DNA of 64,000 nucleotides from positions 372,001 to 436,000 of the forward strand of contig NZ_FOTK01000001.1 of the NCBI RefSeq assembly GCF_900114535.1. The letters run 5' to 3'. The DNA is from Methylobacterium pseudosasicola. Its GTDB lineage: Bacteria; Pseudomonadota; Alphaproteobacteria; Rhizobiales; Beijerinckiaceae. Below, in pieces: positions 1 through 9,800 of this stretch; the stretch's first letter is position 1; the number at the start of each line of letters is the position of its first letter. Position numbers and translations under genes: made by a program. The notes under the pieces are model-generated. The model did no database searches, was not told the DNA's origin, and saw only the letters and a program-made list of their open reading frames with translations.

Positions 1-568
1 GCCGGTGGGCGTGGTCATAAGCGTCCTGCGCCTCCGCGCCGCTGGCCGCCGCCGCCGCACTCTCGCGGTCCGACATCGCGACGAGGGTCGCGATGGTCGT
101 CCGGATCGTATCCGACATCGTGGTGTTGTATTGTTCCTGGGCGCCGGTGAGGTCGCCGCGCTCGGCCCGCGCGAATCCGTCGGTCTGCTGGTCCAGATAC
201 GTGGCCCATTGCCGTTCGAAGGTCTTGTAGAGCTCGCGGGCCGCGTCGGTCTCCAGGAGGCTCGCGTAGCTGGCCTGATAGGTCCGCAGTTCGGCGAGGC
301 GCCGCTGGATCGAGTCGAAGGCGTCTTTTCTCTGCTCGGGCGACTTCGCCGTCAGAGCACGGCTGCCGTTGACGCGGATCCGTAAGGTCACGACCTGGAT
401 GCCGGTGAGGGCCTGCGCGGCCGGCAGGCGGCTGGCGCGCATATCCGTGGCGACACGATTGATCGTTTCAATGTGGTAGTAGGACAGCGCGGCCAGGCTG
501 CAGATCAGAGCAAGCATAACCGAAAAACAGATGATCAGCTTGCCTTTGATTGACATAAAGTCGAGCAT
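1..568 (-). CDS. Methyl-accepting chemotaxis protein, N-terminal part (cut by window edge)
   Basis: An open minus-strand frame starts at ATG 568 (a second in-frame ATG is at 556) and runs off the left edge without a stop. The 189 visible codons begin with a short cytoplasmic tail and one membrane segment (about residues 8-28). A long helical, charged periplasmic region follows, with the pattern of a four-helix-bundle MCP ligand domain (4HB_MCP): many Gln, Arg and Ala, and almost no Cys or Pro. The HAMP and signalling domains would lie beyond the edge. Such receptors sense small ligands and control CheA, which suits the motility genes further on. The family is inferred from N-terminal architecture only, so another 4HB sensor, such as a histidine kinase, is possible. 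Confidence 0.7.
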   Translation of the reverse strand, partial: MLDFMSIKGKLIICFSVMLALICSLAALSYYHIETINRVATDMRASRLPAAQALTGIQVVTLRIRVNGSRALTAKSPEQRKDAFDSIQRRLAELRTYQASYASLLETDAARELYKTFERQWATYLDQQTDGFARAERGDLTGAQEQYNTTMSDTIRTTIATLVAMSDRESAAAAASGAEAQDAYDHAHR

Positions 569-803
569 TATATTTCCGAGGTAGATCTACACGGGCGCTC
601 TCTGCGCTCTTCAAATGCTATATAATGATTTCTAAAACTTCGGATTAATCGATCGGCGCTGTTTGGATCGATCGCCCATACGGCACCGTCGATCGCCGGC
701 ATCCCGCAGCCCGGCAGATGCTACAAGGCCCGATCCCGGCCATCCGCGCATCACCCGGTCGACGCCTCCCGAGGGGAAGTCGGCCCTCGTTCGAAAGACA
801 CGC

Positions 804-2465
804 ATGGAAAGCGTCACCGTCGTCCTGGCCCTGTTGCTGTCCGTGCTGGTGAGCGGCGCGCTGGGCCGGCTGGTCCCGCTGCCGCTGCCCTTGATCCAGA
901 TCGCGATCGGCGTGGCCCTGGCGCTGGGGCCGTTGCCCAGCACGGCCCTCGATCCCGAGATCTTCTTCCTCGTCTTCCTGCCGCCGCTCCTGTTCCTCGA
1001 CGGCTGGCGCATCCCGAAGCGCGACCTGTTCCGCAACGGACGGACAGTCCTGGCCCTCGCCCTGGGACTGGTGGCGCTGACCGTGCTGGGGATCGGCATG
1101 CTGATCCACGCCATGATCCCGGGCATCCCGCTGGCGGTCGCCTTCGCGCTCGCGGCCGTCCTGTCCCCGACCGACCCGATCGCGGTCTCGTCGGTGGCCG
1201 CGCAGGCCCCAGTGCCGCGGCGGCTGATGCACATCCTCGAAGGCGAGGCCCTGCTGAACGACGCCACCGGCCTCGTCTGCCTGCGCTTCGCCATCGCGGC
1301 GGCGCTCACCGGGACCTTCTCGCTGTCGGAGGCCGCGACCACCTTCGTCTGGCTGGCGCTCGGCGGCCTCGGCATCGGCGCCGCCACGACCTTCCTGTTG
1401 ATGGGTGCGCAGGACCTCCTGCGGCGGCGGACCGGCGAGGATCCGGGCCTGCAGATCCTGTTCAGCCTGCTCACGCCGTTCGGCGCGTATCTCGCCGCCG
1501 AGCATGTCCACGCGTCGGGGATCCTGGCCGCGGTCGCGGCCGGCATCGCCATGACCTACGTGGAGATCCAGGGGCGCAGCCTCGGCACCACCCGGGTCCG
1601 CCGCACCGCCGTGTGGGACACGGTGGCGCTGGCCGCCAACGGCTCGATCTTCGTCCTGCTCGGCGAGCAGCTGCCCGAGGTCCTCGGCCACGCGGTCAAG
1701 CAGGCCGACGTGCAGGGCGCCGGCTGGCTCGTGGCCTGGGTGCTCGCCATCACGGCGGGCCTGATGGCGATCCGCTTCGCCTGGGTCTGGGTCTCGCTCT
1801 ACTTCGTCCTCGTGAAGGCGCATCGCCGTGGCGAGCGGCGCGAGGGCCTGACTTGGCGGCTCGTAGCCGCCACGACGCTCGCCGGCGTGAAGGGCGCGAT
1901 CACCCTGGCCGGCATCCTGACCCTGCCGCTCACCTTGAAGGACGGCACGCCGTTCCCGGCCCGGGATCTCGCGATCCTGCTGGCGATGGGGGTGATCCTG
2001 ACCTCGCTGCTGCTGGCCAGCACGGTCCTGCCGCCGCTGCTCCGGGGCCTGCGCCTGCCGGCCGATTCGAGCCACGACGCTGAGGAGGATTCCGCCCGCG
2101 CCGCCGCGCGCCACGACGCCGTGACGGCGATCGAGGCGCTGCAACATCGCCTGGTCGAGGAGCAGGAGGACGCCTCCGTCGCGGTGGAGGCCGGCGCCCG
2201 GGCCATGGACCGTTACGAAGGCCTGGAGGCGCCGACGGCGGTGTCCCGGGAGGGCGGCGGCCGCGCCCGGCAGCTGGCCGTAACGGAAAAGCGCCTGCGG
2301 CTCGCCGGGATCGAGGCCGAGCGCCAGGCGCTCTATCGCCTGCGCCGCTCGCGGGCCATCGACGACGTGGTCCTGCGCCAGCTCGTCCGCGAGGTCGACC
2401 TGGTCGAGGCGCGGCTGCTGGCCTGGAATCCCGCCGGGCGGGATCTGCCGACGCCGCGCAGTTGA
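804..2465 (+). CDS. CPA1-family Na+/H+ antiporter
   Basis: The protein is 553 aa from ATG 804; the open frame reaches back to 663 but only from 804 does it begin with a membrane helix. About 12 hydrophobic segments fill residues 1-430. The CPA1 ion-binding signatures are visible: SPTDPIAVS at about 121-129 and EGEALLNDATG at about 146-156. A hydrophilic Arg/Glu-rich cytoplasmic tail of roughly 120 residues follows, as in bacterial NhaP/YjcE-type exchangers. Its likely role is exchange of Na+ or K+ for protons across the inner membrane in pH and salt homeostasis. It stands alone, divergent from the chemoreceptor gene. Ion specificity cannot be read from the sequence. Confidence 0.9.
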   Translation: MESVTVVLALLLSVLVSGALGRLVPLPLPLIQIAIGVALALGPLPSTALDPEIFFLVFLPPLLFLDGWRIPKRDLFRNGRTVLALALGLVALTVLGIGMLIHAMIPGIPLAVAFALAAVLSPTDPIAVSSVAAQAPVPRRLMHILEGEALLNDATGLVCLRFAIAAALTGTFSLSEAATTFVWLALGGLGIGAATTFLLMGAQDLLRRRTGEDPGLQILFSLLTPFGAYLAAEHVHASGILAAVAAGIAMTYVEIQGRSLGTTRVRRTAVWDTVALAANGSIFVLLGEQLPEVLGHAVKQADVQGAGWLVAWVLAITAGLMAIRFAWVWVSLYFVLVKAHRRGERREGLTWRLVAATTLAGVKGAITLAGILTLPLTLKDGTPFPARDLAILLAMGVILTSLLLASTVLPPLLRGLRLPADSSHDAEEDSARAAARHDAVTAIEALQHRLVEEQEDASVAVEAGARAMDRYEGLEAPTAVSREGGGRARQLAVTEKRLRLAGIEAERQALYRLRRSRAIDDVVLRQLVREVDLVEARLLAWNPAGRDLPTPRS

Positions 2466-2616
2466 GGTGCGGGCGGATTAGTCCCAACGAGCCGGCCCAG
2501 AATGTCGAGCGCGTGTCGTTCCGCACAGCTTGGCCGTAAAGCCGGGATGAGCGCGGTTCGACCGAGCGTCCTTCCCTGATCGGCCCCGAATTCTGGGGCT
2601 CTGGCTCGGGGTTGTG

Positions 2617-3498
2617 ATGACGGGATTTGGCCTGGGATTACGCGGGGTCGCGTCGGCTGCACTTGCCATTTACGGTTCTGGCGTTGCAACCTCTGCTCAT
2701 GCTGCTTCCGCGGCCCAGCCGGGCCAGACCATCGGCCTGCCGGTGGGCGCGCAGCTTCCGGTCGGCCTGTACTTCGTGAACCTGTCGAGCTTCGGCACGC
2801 GCAGCGCGCGGCCGGGCGACACGTCGACGAACGTCAACCTGCCGACTTTCGCATGGGCGACGCCCTGGGCCATCGCGGGCGGGCGCCTTCAGTTCTTCGT
2901 CACCCAGCCGGTGGTGGCCGCGACCCTCCAGGGGGCGCCCTACCAGAGCGGCATCGGCCAGCCGCTGCTCGCCGCCCAGCTAGCCTGGGATCTCGGCCAC
3001 GATGTCGGCGTCAGCTACTTATTCGGCGGCTACCTGCCGATCGAGACGCGCTTCCTGACCCAATCCGCCTCGCTGACCCACCGCTTCGCGATCAGCTACA
3101 CCGGCCAGGATTGGAACCTGACCGCGAACCTGCTCCACGGGATCTTCTTGGAGACGCGCTCGCCCTTCGGCACCCTCTACCCGGACTACCTGAACCTGGA
3201 TCTCACGGCGGCGAAGAAGTTCGGGAAGTGGCAGGTCGGCGCCGTCGCGTTCGGGTCCACCGATCTGCCGACCGGGGTGTCCAGCTATCTGCCGCAGGGC
3301 CAGATCGCGGTGGGCGGCCTGGTCGGGTACAATTTCGGGCCGGTGAACCTGCAGGCCTACCTCACCCGGGACGTGGTCCAGCGCAATTACCGCGGCCGCG
3401 AGACCCGCGGCTGGCTGCGGGTGATCGTGCCGCTCTACCAGGATAAGGACGAGGTCGAGCCGAACCGCACCCTGGTGACGCGCCGGCAGGCCGAATAG
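2617..3498 (+). CDS. MetA-type outer-membrane protein (phenol-degradation MetA-like)
   Basis: A 293-aa protein; GTG 2614 is immediately followed by ATG 2617, which I chose. A signal peptide (hydrophobic segment ending ATSAHA, about residue 30) precedes a glycine- and aromatic-rich chain of alternating beta-strand patches (GLYFVNLSSFGTRS, VGVSYLFGGYLPIE, AISYTGQDWNL). This resembles the MetA-pathway-of-phenol-degradation family (PF13557) of small outer-membrane beta barrels. Members are often called transporters, but few have been tested. No catabolic genes lie next to it, so a role in phenol use is not supported here. It converges on the TM2 gene with a gap of only 12 bp. Confidence 0.7.
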   Translation: MTGFGLGLRGVASAALAIYGSGVATSAHAASAAQPGQTIGLPVGAQLPVGLYFVNLSSFGTRSARPGDTSTNVNLPTFAWATPWAIAGGRLQFFVTQPVVAATLQGAPYQSGIGQPLLAAQLAWDLGHDVGVSYLFGGYLPIETRFLTQSASLTHRFAISYTGQDWNLTANLLHGIFLETRSPFGTLYPDYLNLDLTAAKKFGKWQVGAVAFGSTDLPTGVSSYLPQGQIAVGGLVGYNFGPVNLQAYLTRDVVQRNYRGRETRGWLRVIVPLYQDKDEVEPNRTLVTRRQAE

Positions 3499-3510
3499 CC
3501 GGGCCGGGGC

Positions 3511-3834
3511 TCAAACCGCAGCGGGTGAGGCCAGGGCCGCGCCACCGGCGGGGAGGGTCGGTCCAAGTTCCTGCGTCAGGCGTGCGCGCAGGCTGGCCTG
3601 CTTCGCGCGCACCAGCCCGGGAATCAGGAACAGGTCGATGACGAGCCAGATGAGCCCGACGGCAATGCAGTTGAGCAAGATCTGAAGGATCGCAGTGCCG
3701 GTCCGGCCGAGATAGAACCGGTGGGCCGAGAAAAAGCCCAAGAAGAACCAGAGCACGTAGGCCAGGACGACGCTCGGTCCTTCGTTGGCGACGCGCTGCT
3801 CGATCAGGATCTTCTCTTGGGTCGTCGCTGTCAT
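3511..3834 (-). CDS. TM2 domain-containing membrane protein
   Basis: A 107-aa protein from ATG 3834. Two hydrophobic helices (about residues 22-40 and 50-72) are joined by a short turn with the TM2 signature: a Leu/Phe-rich first helix, then SAHRFYLGRTGTAILQ, then a second helix ending in the acidic motif LVIDLFLIPG. The TM2 family (PF05154) is widespread and its biochemical role is unknown. The N-terminus is polar and the C-terminus is Ala/Pro-rich. It converges on the MetA-like gene, and hss lies 98 bp upstream in the same direction with a strong hairpin between them, so it is probably transcribed separately. Confidence 0.85.
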   Translation of the reverse strand: MTATTQEKILIEQRVANEGPSVVLAYVLWFFLGFFSAHRFYLGRTGTAILQILLNCIAVGLIWLVIDLFLIPGLVRAKQASLRARLTQELGPTLPAGGAALASPAAV

Positions 3835-3895
3835 CTGTCGTGCTCCCCCCTCAAGTCACGGCTAAGCTTGAGACAGGGGGCGCCCGAAAGCAAGG

Positions 3896-3926
3896 CCGGG
3901 CCGGCAGACAGGATCCGCCGGCCCGG
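3896..3926 (-). terminator. Strong hairpin downstream of hss
   Basis: Perfect 10-bp arms, ccgggccggc at 3896-3905 and gccggcccgg at 3917-3926, enclose an 11-nt loop just past the hss stop. No T-run follows on the minus strand, so termination is plausible but not certain. Confidence 0.45.
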
Positions 3927-3932
3927 GAGACC

Positions 3933-5378
3933 TCAGCCGTGCACCAGCACGTTGCGGAACTGCCAGGGATCGCTGGTGTCGATGTCCTCCGGGAACAGGC
4001 CCGGACGGTCGGTGAGCGGGGTCCAGTCGGTGTAGACGCCCACGACCGGGCCGAGATACGGGGTCTGGACCTCCAGGCAGCGGCGGAAATCCATCTCGTC
4101 GGCCTCGACGATGCCGGCCTCCGGGTTCTCCAGGGCCCAGACCATGCCGGCGAGCACCGCCGAGGTCACCTGCAGGCCGGTGGCGTTCTGGTAGGGGGCG
4201 ATCCGCCTTGTCTCCTCAATGGAGAGCTGCGAGCCGTACCAGTAGGCGTTCTTGGCGTGGCCGTAGACCAGCACGCCGAGCTCGTCGATGCCGTCGACGA
4301 TCTCGTTCTCGTTGAGGATGTGGTGCTGCTCCTGCACCTTGGCGGCGTTGCCGAACATCTCGTGGAGCGAGAGCACGGCGTCGTTGGCCGGGTGGTAGGC
4401 GTAGTGACAGGTCGGGCGGAAGACGGCCTGATCGCCCTCGCGCACCGTGTAGTAGTCGGCGATCGAGATTGCCTCGTTGTGGGTCACGAGGAAGCCGAAC
4501 TGCGCGCCGGCGGTGGGCACCCAGGTGCGCACGCGGGTGTCGGCGCCCGGCTGCAGCAGGTAGATCGCGCAGCGCGAGCCCTTCTCCTGCTCGCGGGCAT
4601 TGGCGGGCTTCCAGGTCTCGTGCGTGCCCCAGCCGAGCTCGGCCGGCTGATTGCCCTCGGAGACGAAGCCCTCCACCGACCAGGTGTTGACGAACACGCC
4701 CTGGGGCTTGGGGTTCTTGGCGCGCTGGGTGTCGCGCTCGGCGATGTGCACGCCCTTCACGCCCAGGGTCTTCATCAGGGCGGCCCACTCCTCGCGGGAC
4801 TTGGGCTCGGGCGTGGTGACGCCGGTATCCTTGGCGATGTTCAGGAGCGCCTGCTTGACGAACCACGAGACCATGCCGGGATTGGCGCCGCAGCAGGAGA
4901 CCGCCGTGGTGCCGCCGGGCTTCTGGGCGCGGGCGTCGAGAATGTCCTGGCGCAGTGCGTAGTTGGTGCGGTCGCCCTGGCCCCGGCTCTTGTCGAAGTA
5001 GAAGCCCGGCCAGGGCTCGGCCACGGTGTCGATGTAGAGGGCGCCGAGCTCGCGGCACAGCTCCAAGATCGCCCGCGACGAGGTATCGACCGACAGGTTC
5101 ACGCAGAAGCCCTGGCCGCCGCCCTCGGTGAGGAGGGGCGTGAGCACCGCGCGCAGGTTCTCCGGGGTCAGCGCCACCTTCTCGAAGCGCAGGCCGTGCT
5201 TCTCGGCGAGCGCCCGGTGGGTGTCGACCGGGTCGATCACGGTGAAGCGGGCGCGATCGTACTCGAAGTGCCGTTCGATGAGCGGCAGGGTGCCGCGTCC
5301 GATCGAGCCGAAGCCGATCATCACGATGGGACCGCTGATGCGGCCATGGATCGGGTGACGGGACGGCTGTTCGGTCAT
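3933..5378 (-). CDS. hss: Homospermidine synthase
   Basis: The protein is 481 aa, the usual length of bacterial homospermidine synthases. An N-terminal Rossmann dinucleotide fold is visible (IVMIGFGSIGRGTLPLIERH, about residues 18-37), followed by conserved family stretches such as NLSVDTSS, DTVAEPWPGFY and SCCGANPGMVSWFVKQAL. The enzyme uses NAD+ to join two putrescines, or putrescine and spermidine, into sym-homospermidine with loss of ammonia or diaminopropane, in the cytosol. Homospermidine is a common polyamine of Hyphomicrobiales. No ornithine/lysine decarboxylase gene is adjacent, so the putrescine source is elsewhere. ATG 5378 is the first start in frame and gives the family's normal N-terminus. 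Confidence 0.93.
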   Translation of the reverse strand: MTEQPSRHPIHGRISGPIVMIGFGSIGRGTLPLIERHFEYDRARFTVIDPVDTHRALAEKHGLRFEKVALTPENLRAVLTPLLTEGGGQGFCVNLSVDTSSRAILELCRELGALYIDTVAEPWPGFYFDKSRGQGDRTNYALRQDILDARAQKPGGTTAVSCCGANPGMVSWFVKQALLNIAKDTGVTTPEPKSREEWAALMKTLGVKGVHIAERDTQRAKNPKPQGVFVNTWSVEGFVSEGNQPAELGWGTHETWKPANAREQEKGSRCAIYLLQPGADTRVRTWVPTAGAQFGFLVTHNEAISIADYYTVREGDQAVFRPTCHYAYHPANDAVLSLHEMFGNAAKVQEQHHILNENEIVDGIDELGVLVYGHAKNAYWYGSQLSIEETRRIAPYQNATGLQVTSAVLAGMVWALENPEAGIVEADEMDFRRCLEVQTPYLGPVVGVYTDWTPLTDRPGLFPEDIDTSDPWQFRNVLVHG

Positions 5379-5762
5379 GAAAAAATCCTTGTCTGGCGGA
5401 CGCCTGAGGTCCGCTCTTTAGCTCGCGAGCGGGTTATGGCGCGCGTGTGACAGTGGGGCGACAGGCGTGATGCGCGGCCTGCGCCGGCGCGTACGTCGAA
5501 TCCGGTCGTCGGAAAGCCGCTCAATGGCGGCTCACCCGCCGACGGTCAACTGCGCTGCACCATAGACGGTTAAGGCGCCGTTGAGGATCGGCGCGCGTCA
5601 GTATGTTCGCAGCGCATGTGGCCTGCGCGCAAAGGCGAGTGGTGAGCAGTGTTCGCATGGCTCATATTGCGGTGCAGCAAAGGTCCCGCAGAACGATCGA
5701 CTTCCAAAATCGTCACCCTCGGGGCCGAGGAAACGTCCGGGATCCTGATCTTCGGAGTCGTC
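5379..5762. other. Gene-free stretch upstream of hss
   Basis: These 384 bp between hss (minus) and a small plus-strand ORF contain no supported gene. They should hold the hss promoter. A TTAA-N7-TTGA sequence at 5570-5584 resembles a CtrA box with one mismatch, but no CtrA-type target gene is beside it. Confidence 0.4.
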
Positions 5763-5939
5763 ATGCTCGCTTTCATCGCCACCCGCATCCCCGGCCCGGT
5801 CGCCGAGACCGCCGACCGCGATCCCGGCATCCTCACCCTCGTGTTCACCCTGGCCCGCGCCGTCCGCACCGGGGCCGAGGCCGCGTTCGCGCGCCGCTGT
5901 GCCCTCGCCGAGGCTGCTGGCGGACCGAACCCGCTCTGA
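5763..5939 (+). CDS. Possible small protein of unknown function
   Basis: A 58-codon frame from ATG 5763 starts with a short hydrophobic stretch (MLAFIATRIPG), then a helical segment with regularly spaced Ala, Arg and Leu (LTLVFTLARAVRTGAEAAF), ending AGGPNPL. The same frame is open back to 5649. I recognise no family. It precedes ialB with about 100 bp between. High GC makes chance ORFs of this size common, so this is a weak call. Confidence 0.3.
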   Translation: MLAFIATRIPGPVAETADRDPGILTLVFTLARAVRTGAEAAFARRCALAEAAGGPNPL

Positions 5940-6040
5940 AACCCCACGACGGGGTGGACCGGCATCGGCCGGCGATTGCCTCACCCCGGCTGGGACGTTA
6001 GGCGGCTTTGCCGTCAATGGCCCCGGGGGATCGTGATTCT

Positions 6041-6709
6041 ATGTCGACGTTTCGAGCGGTCGTTCGCCTCAGTCTGACCGCGACGCTGCTGCTTGCCGTT
6101 CCGTTCGCGTCGCCGCGTGCCCAGGATGCCGAGTCCGAGGCGCCGGCCGCCGGTGACGCGCCGGCCAAAGCCAAGCCCAAACCTAAGCCGAAGCCGCCCG
6201 CTCCGAAGCCGGCGGCCAAGCCGGCTGCCGCCGCCACGCCCGCTGCAGCGCACGCGACCTGGCCCACCGGCGCCAGCACGGTCAGCGAGAGCTACGGCGA
6301 CTGGACGATGACCTGCACCCGCCCGAGCGAGAAGGTCACCTGCATCGTCGCCCAGTCCCAGGGCGATTCGCAGACCGGCCGGCGCAAGTTCGGCGTGGAA
6401 CTCCAGGTTCCGAATGACGGCCGCTCGGAAGGCATCGTGCTGATGCCATTCGGCCTGTCTATCGAGGCCGGCGTGACCTTCAAGCTGGACGAGCAGACCC
6501 TCGGCAAGGGCGCGCCCTACAATATGTGCGTCTCCGACGGCTGCCTCGTGCCGATCAGCTTCCCGACCCTGGCGCTCGACGGCATGCGCAATGCCAAGCA
6601 GCTGTTCGTGACCGGCCAGAAGGCGAGCGGCACCGAGCCAGCCACCATCACGGTGCCCCTCGATGGCTTCCCGCAGGCCCTGGACCGCGCGGTCGCCCTC
6701 AGCGGCTGA
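6041..6709 (+). CDS. Invasion-associated locus B (IalB) family periplasmic protein
   Basis: A 222-aa protein from ATG 6041, with a GGGGGA ribosome-binding site 10 nt upstream; the in-frame ATG at 6008 lacks one. A signal peptide (about residues 1-27, ending SPRAQ) is followed by a low-complexity Ala/Pro/Lys linker with repeated KPKP (about 40-75), then the IalB domain: WTMTCTRPSEKVTCIVAQSQ near its start and the paired cysteines of YNMCVSDGCLVPI near the middle. IalB-like proteins (PF06776) are periplasmic and common in Hyphomicrobiales, including non-pathogens; the name comes from Bartonella and does not imply invasion here. Molecular function is unknown. Codon use matches the neighbours. 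Confidence 0.88.
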   Translation: MSTFRAVVRLSLTATLLLAVPFASPRAQDAESEAPAAGDAPAKAKPKPKPKPPAPKPAAKPAAAATPAAAHATWPTGASTVSESYGDWTMTCTRPSEKVTCIVAQSQGDSQTGRRKFGVELQVPNDGRSEGIVLMPFGLSIEAGVTFKLDEQTLGKGAPYNMCVSDGCLVPISFPTLALDGMRNAKQLFVTGQKASGTEPATITVPLDGFPQALDRAVALSG

Positions 6710-6748
6710 GGCCGATCGGACCGGATCCGGCTAATCCCCGGGTTACGG

Positions 6749-6763
6749 TTAAGCCAGCGTTAG
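6749..6763 (+). promoter_or_regulatory. CtrA-box-like site upstream of the large repeat protein
   Basis: TTAA-GCCAGCG-TTAG, with C following, matches the CtrA consensus TTAA-N7-TTAA with one mismatch. It lies 86-100 nt before ATG 6849. CtrA is the alphaproteobacterial master cell-cycle and motility regulator. Binding is inferred from the pattern only. Confidence 0.5.
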
Positions 6764-6848
6764 CCGCGGTGCCGCAGGATGAGTCCCATGTGTGGCGCCG
6801 GGCGCCGTGGCCCGAGGGGCCGCGCGCCGGGATTGGGTCGGCGAGGCG

Positions 6849-9800
6849 ATGGGCTCCGAGGGCAGGCGATCCCGGATCGGCCGATATCTCGGCACGCGGC
6901 TGGCCCGCGTGTCCCTGCCCGCGCTCGTCCTGCTGGCGGCCATCGACCCGGCGCTCGCCGCCCGGCTGATCGGCGCCAAGGGCAGCGAATCGGGTACCGG
7001 TGCCGGCGGCTATGGCCGGATCGTGCTGACCTTCGACAAGCCGGTCACCGTCAAGGCGAAGCTCGCCGGCGGCATCCTGCTGCTGAGCTACGGCGAGCGG
7101 GTCGCACCCGGTCCCGAGCGGCTGTCCGAGGAGATGCCGGCCTTCGTGTCCACGGTCCGGCGCGATCCCGACGGCTCGGGCTTGCGGGTCGCGCTGCAGC
7201 GGCCGTTCCGGACCAATGTCCAGTCGGCCGGGGAGCGGGTGTTCGTCGATCTGCTGCCGGAGGGCTGGTCCGGCCTGCCGCCGCCGCTTCCCCTCGAGGT
7301 GGTGGCCGAACTCGCCCGCCGGGCCCGGGTCGCCGAGGAGGCGTTGCGGGCGCGCACGCCGCCGCCGGTGCGCAAGCCGCTCAGCCTGGAACTCGCCCGG
7401 CTCCCGACCCTGACGCGCCTGTCCCTGCGCCTGCCCGACGACGCGGTGGCGACGGTGACCGCGGAGGGCCCGACGACGCGCCTGCGCGTGGCCGGAGCCT
7501 GGACCATCGATTCGAACGACGCCCGCGGCCGCCCGCGGCCCGGCATCGCCAAGCTCGCCACCGAATCCGACGAGGGCTCGGCCAGCATCCTGGTCACCCC
7601 CGCCGAGGGGTTCATCCTCACCACGGAGCGCGAGGACGGGGCCTACACGATCGATGTCGCGACCAAGGCGCCGCCGGAGGCCGCCAAGTCCAAGGCCGCC
7701 GACGTGCCCGGCCCGGCCGAGTCGAGCGTCGCAAAGCCGGCCGCACCCGTTCCGGCGCCGACCCGGAAAGCCGAGGCCCCGGCCGTCCCGGAGGCCGCAC
7801 CCGATGCGCCGCCGAAGCGCCAGGCCGGCGCCGGCCTGGTCTTCCCGTTCCAGACCCTGCCGCCCGCGGCCCTGTTCGAGCGCGGCGGCGTCGCGACGCT
7901 GGTGTTCGAGACCGCCGAGCCCGTGACCGTGCCGGCGAGCCGCCAAGGCCTCGCGCCGGTGGGCGCGCCGGAGCGGATCGGCGCAGCCACGATCCTGCGC
8001 TTTACGGTACCGCCGGGGCGGCTGGTCGATCTGGCCGCCGTCACCACCGGGACCAGCTCGGCCTGGGAGCTGTCGGCGGGGGACGCGCTGAGCCCGAGCG
8101 ACAGCCTCGATCCGGTCCGCAAGCCGGACCCGACCAGCCGGATCACCGTCGCGCTGGCGCTGCCCCGGCCGGGATCGGCGACTTGGCTCGACCGCGACGG
8201 CGAGCGCATCGCCGTGGTCACCTCGGCGGCGCAGCGCATCATCGGCAATCCGAAAAACCGCCGCTTCGTGGATTTCGAGATCCTGCCGAGCCGGCACGGC
8301 GTCGCGGTGCTGGCTGGCGCCGACGACCTCGCGGTTCGCCCCCAGCTCGACGGGGTGACGATCGGCCGGGAGGGCGGCCTCGCCGCCTCCACGGCCGCCC
8401 GCAAGGCCGATCCCGCCCTGGCCGAAATCGGCACCCTCGCGGTCCCGCCCGATGCGTGGGATCGCGCCCGGGCCGGCAATATCCGCGAGACCCTGCGGGC
8501 CCTGGCCAACGCGGCCGCGACGGTGCCGCCCGCCCTGCGCGGCCCGGCGCGGCTCGCGTATGCCCGCGCCAACATCGCCAACGACTTCGACCTCGAAGGA
8601 CTTGCGGCCCTGGAGGCGGCGGCGGCCGACGATCCGCTGCTGGCGACCCAGCGCGAAATCGCGATCCTGCGCGGTCTGGCGCTGGTGCGGAGCGGGCGCA
8701 ACGCCGAGGCCCTGAAGGCCCTGTCGGCGACGCAGCTCGCCAGCGACCCGGAGGCCGCCCTGTGGCGGGCGATGGCCGCCGCCGGGCTCGGCGACTGGAA
8801 GGCGGCCGAGACCGGCTTCCTCACCACGCTGCCGCTGTCCGAGAGCTATCCCCCGGACCTCGCGCAGCAGATTCGCGCTCAGGCGGCGGAATCGGCCATC
8901 GAGAACGGCGATGCCGAGACCGCCGCCGCCCGGGCCGAGGACGCACCCAACCTGCCGCCCTGGATCCGCGACCGGCTCGCCCTGGTCCGCGCCCGCGTCT
9001 CGGAGGCCACCGGCCAGACCGAGGCGGCGCTCGACGCCTATACCCGCCTGGAGAAGGTCGGCCAGCGGCCGGTGGCGGCCGAAGCGCAATTGCGCGGCGC
9101 GCTCCTGGCCCGCGCCTCCGGCAAGCTCGAACCGAACGCGGCGATCGACCAGCTGGAGCGGCTGGCGCTCACCTGGCACGGCGGCCCGACCGAGACCGGC
9201 ATCTCGGTCGGCCTGGCGCGGCTCTATCTCGGGGCCGGACGCTGGCGCGACGCCTTCACGGCGCTCCGCCGGGCCCAAGCCTTCGCGCCGAACGACGCCG
9301 CCACCCAGGCGCTGGCCCGCGAGGTACGCACCGCCTTCGAGAACCTCTACCTCACCGACAAGGGCGATACGCTCTCCGGGGTCGACGCGGTGGCGCTGTA
9401 TTTCGATTTCCGCGAGCTCGCTCCGATCGGGCGGCGCGGCGACGAGGTGGTGCGCCGGCTGGCCGACCGCTTGGTCGGGCTCGACCTCCTCGATTCGGCC
9501 GCCGACCTGCTCCAGTACCAGATCGACAACCGGCTCACTGGCCCGGCCAAGTCCGCCGTGGCGGCCCGGCTCGCCACGATCCGGCTGATGGACGACAAGC
9601 CGATGCGGGCGCTGCAGGTGCTCGACGCCACCAACCTGCCCGAGCTGCCGGGCGAGCTGAAGCGCGCCCGCGCCCTGGTCCGGGCCCGAGCCCTCTCGGA
9701 CCTCACCCGCACCGACCTCGCCCTGGAGACGATCGAGGACGAGAGCGGCCCGGATATCGAGCGCCTGCGCGCCGACATTTTCTGGGGCGCCCGCCGCTGG

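Noticed and set aside
634..648. TTAA-N7-TTTT upstream of the chemoreceptor gene as a CtrA box
   Set aside because: Two mismatches in one half-site and local A+T richness make it too weak.
3840..5450. 536-codon plus-strand frame opposite hss
   Set aside because: The minus strand encodes a full homospermidine synthase. The opposite frame has no domain-like pattern.
5570..5584. TTAA-N7-TTGA near hss as a CtrA box
   Set aside because: One mismatch only, but about one such hit is expected by chance in 64 kb and neither neighbour is a plausible CtrA target.
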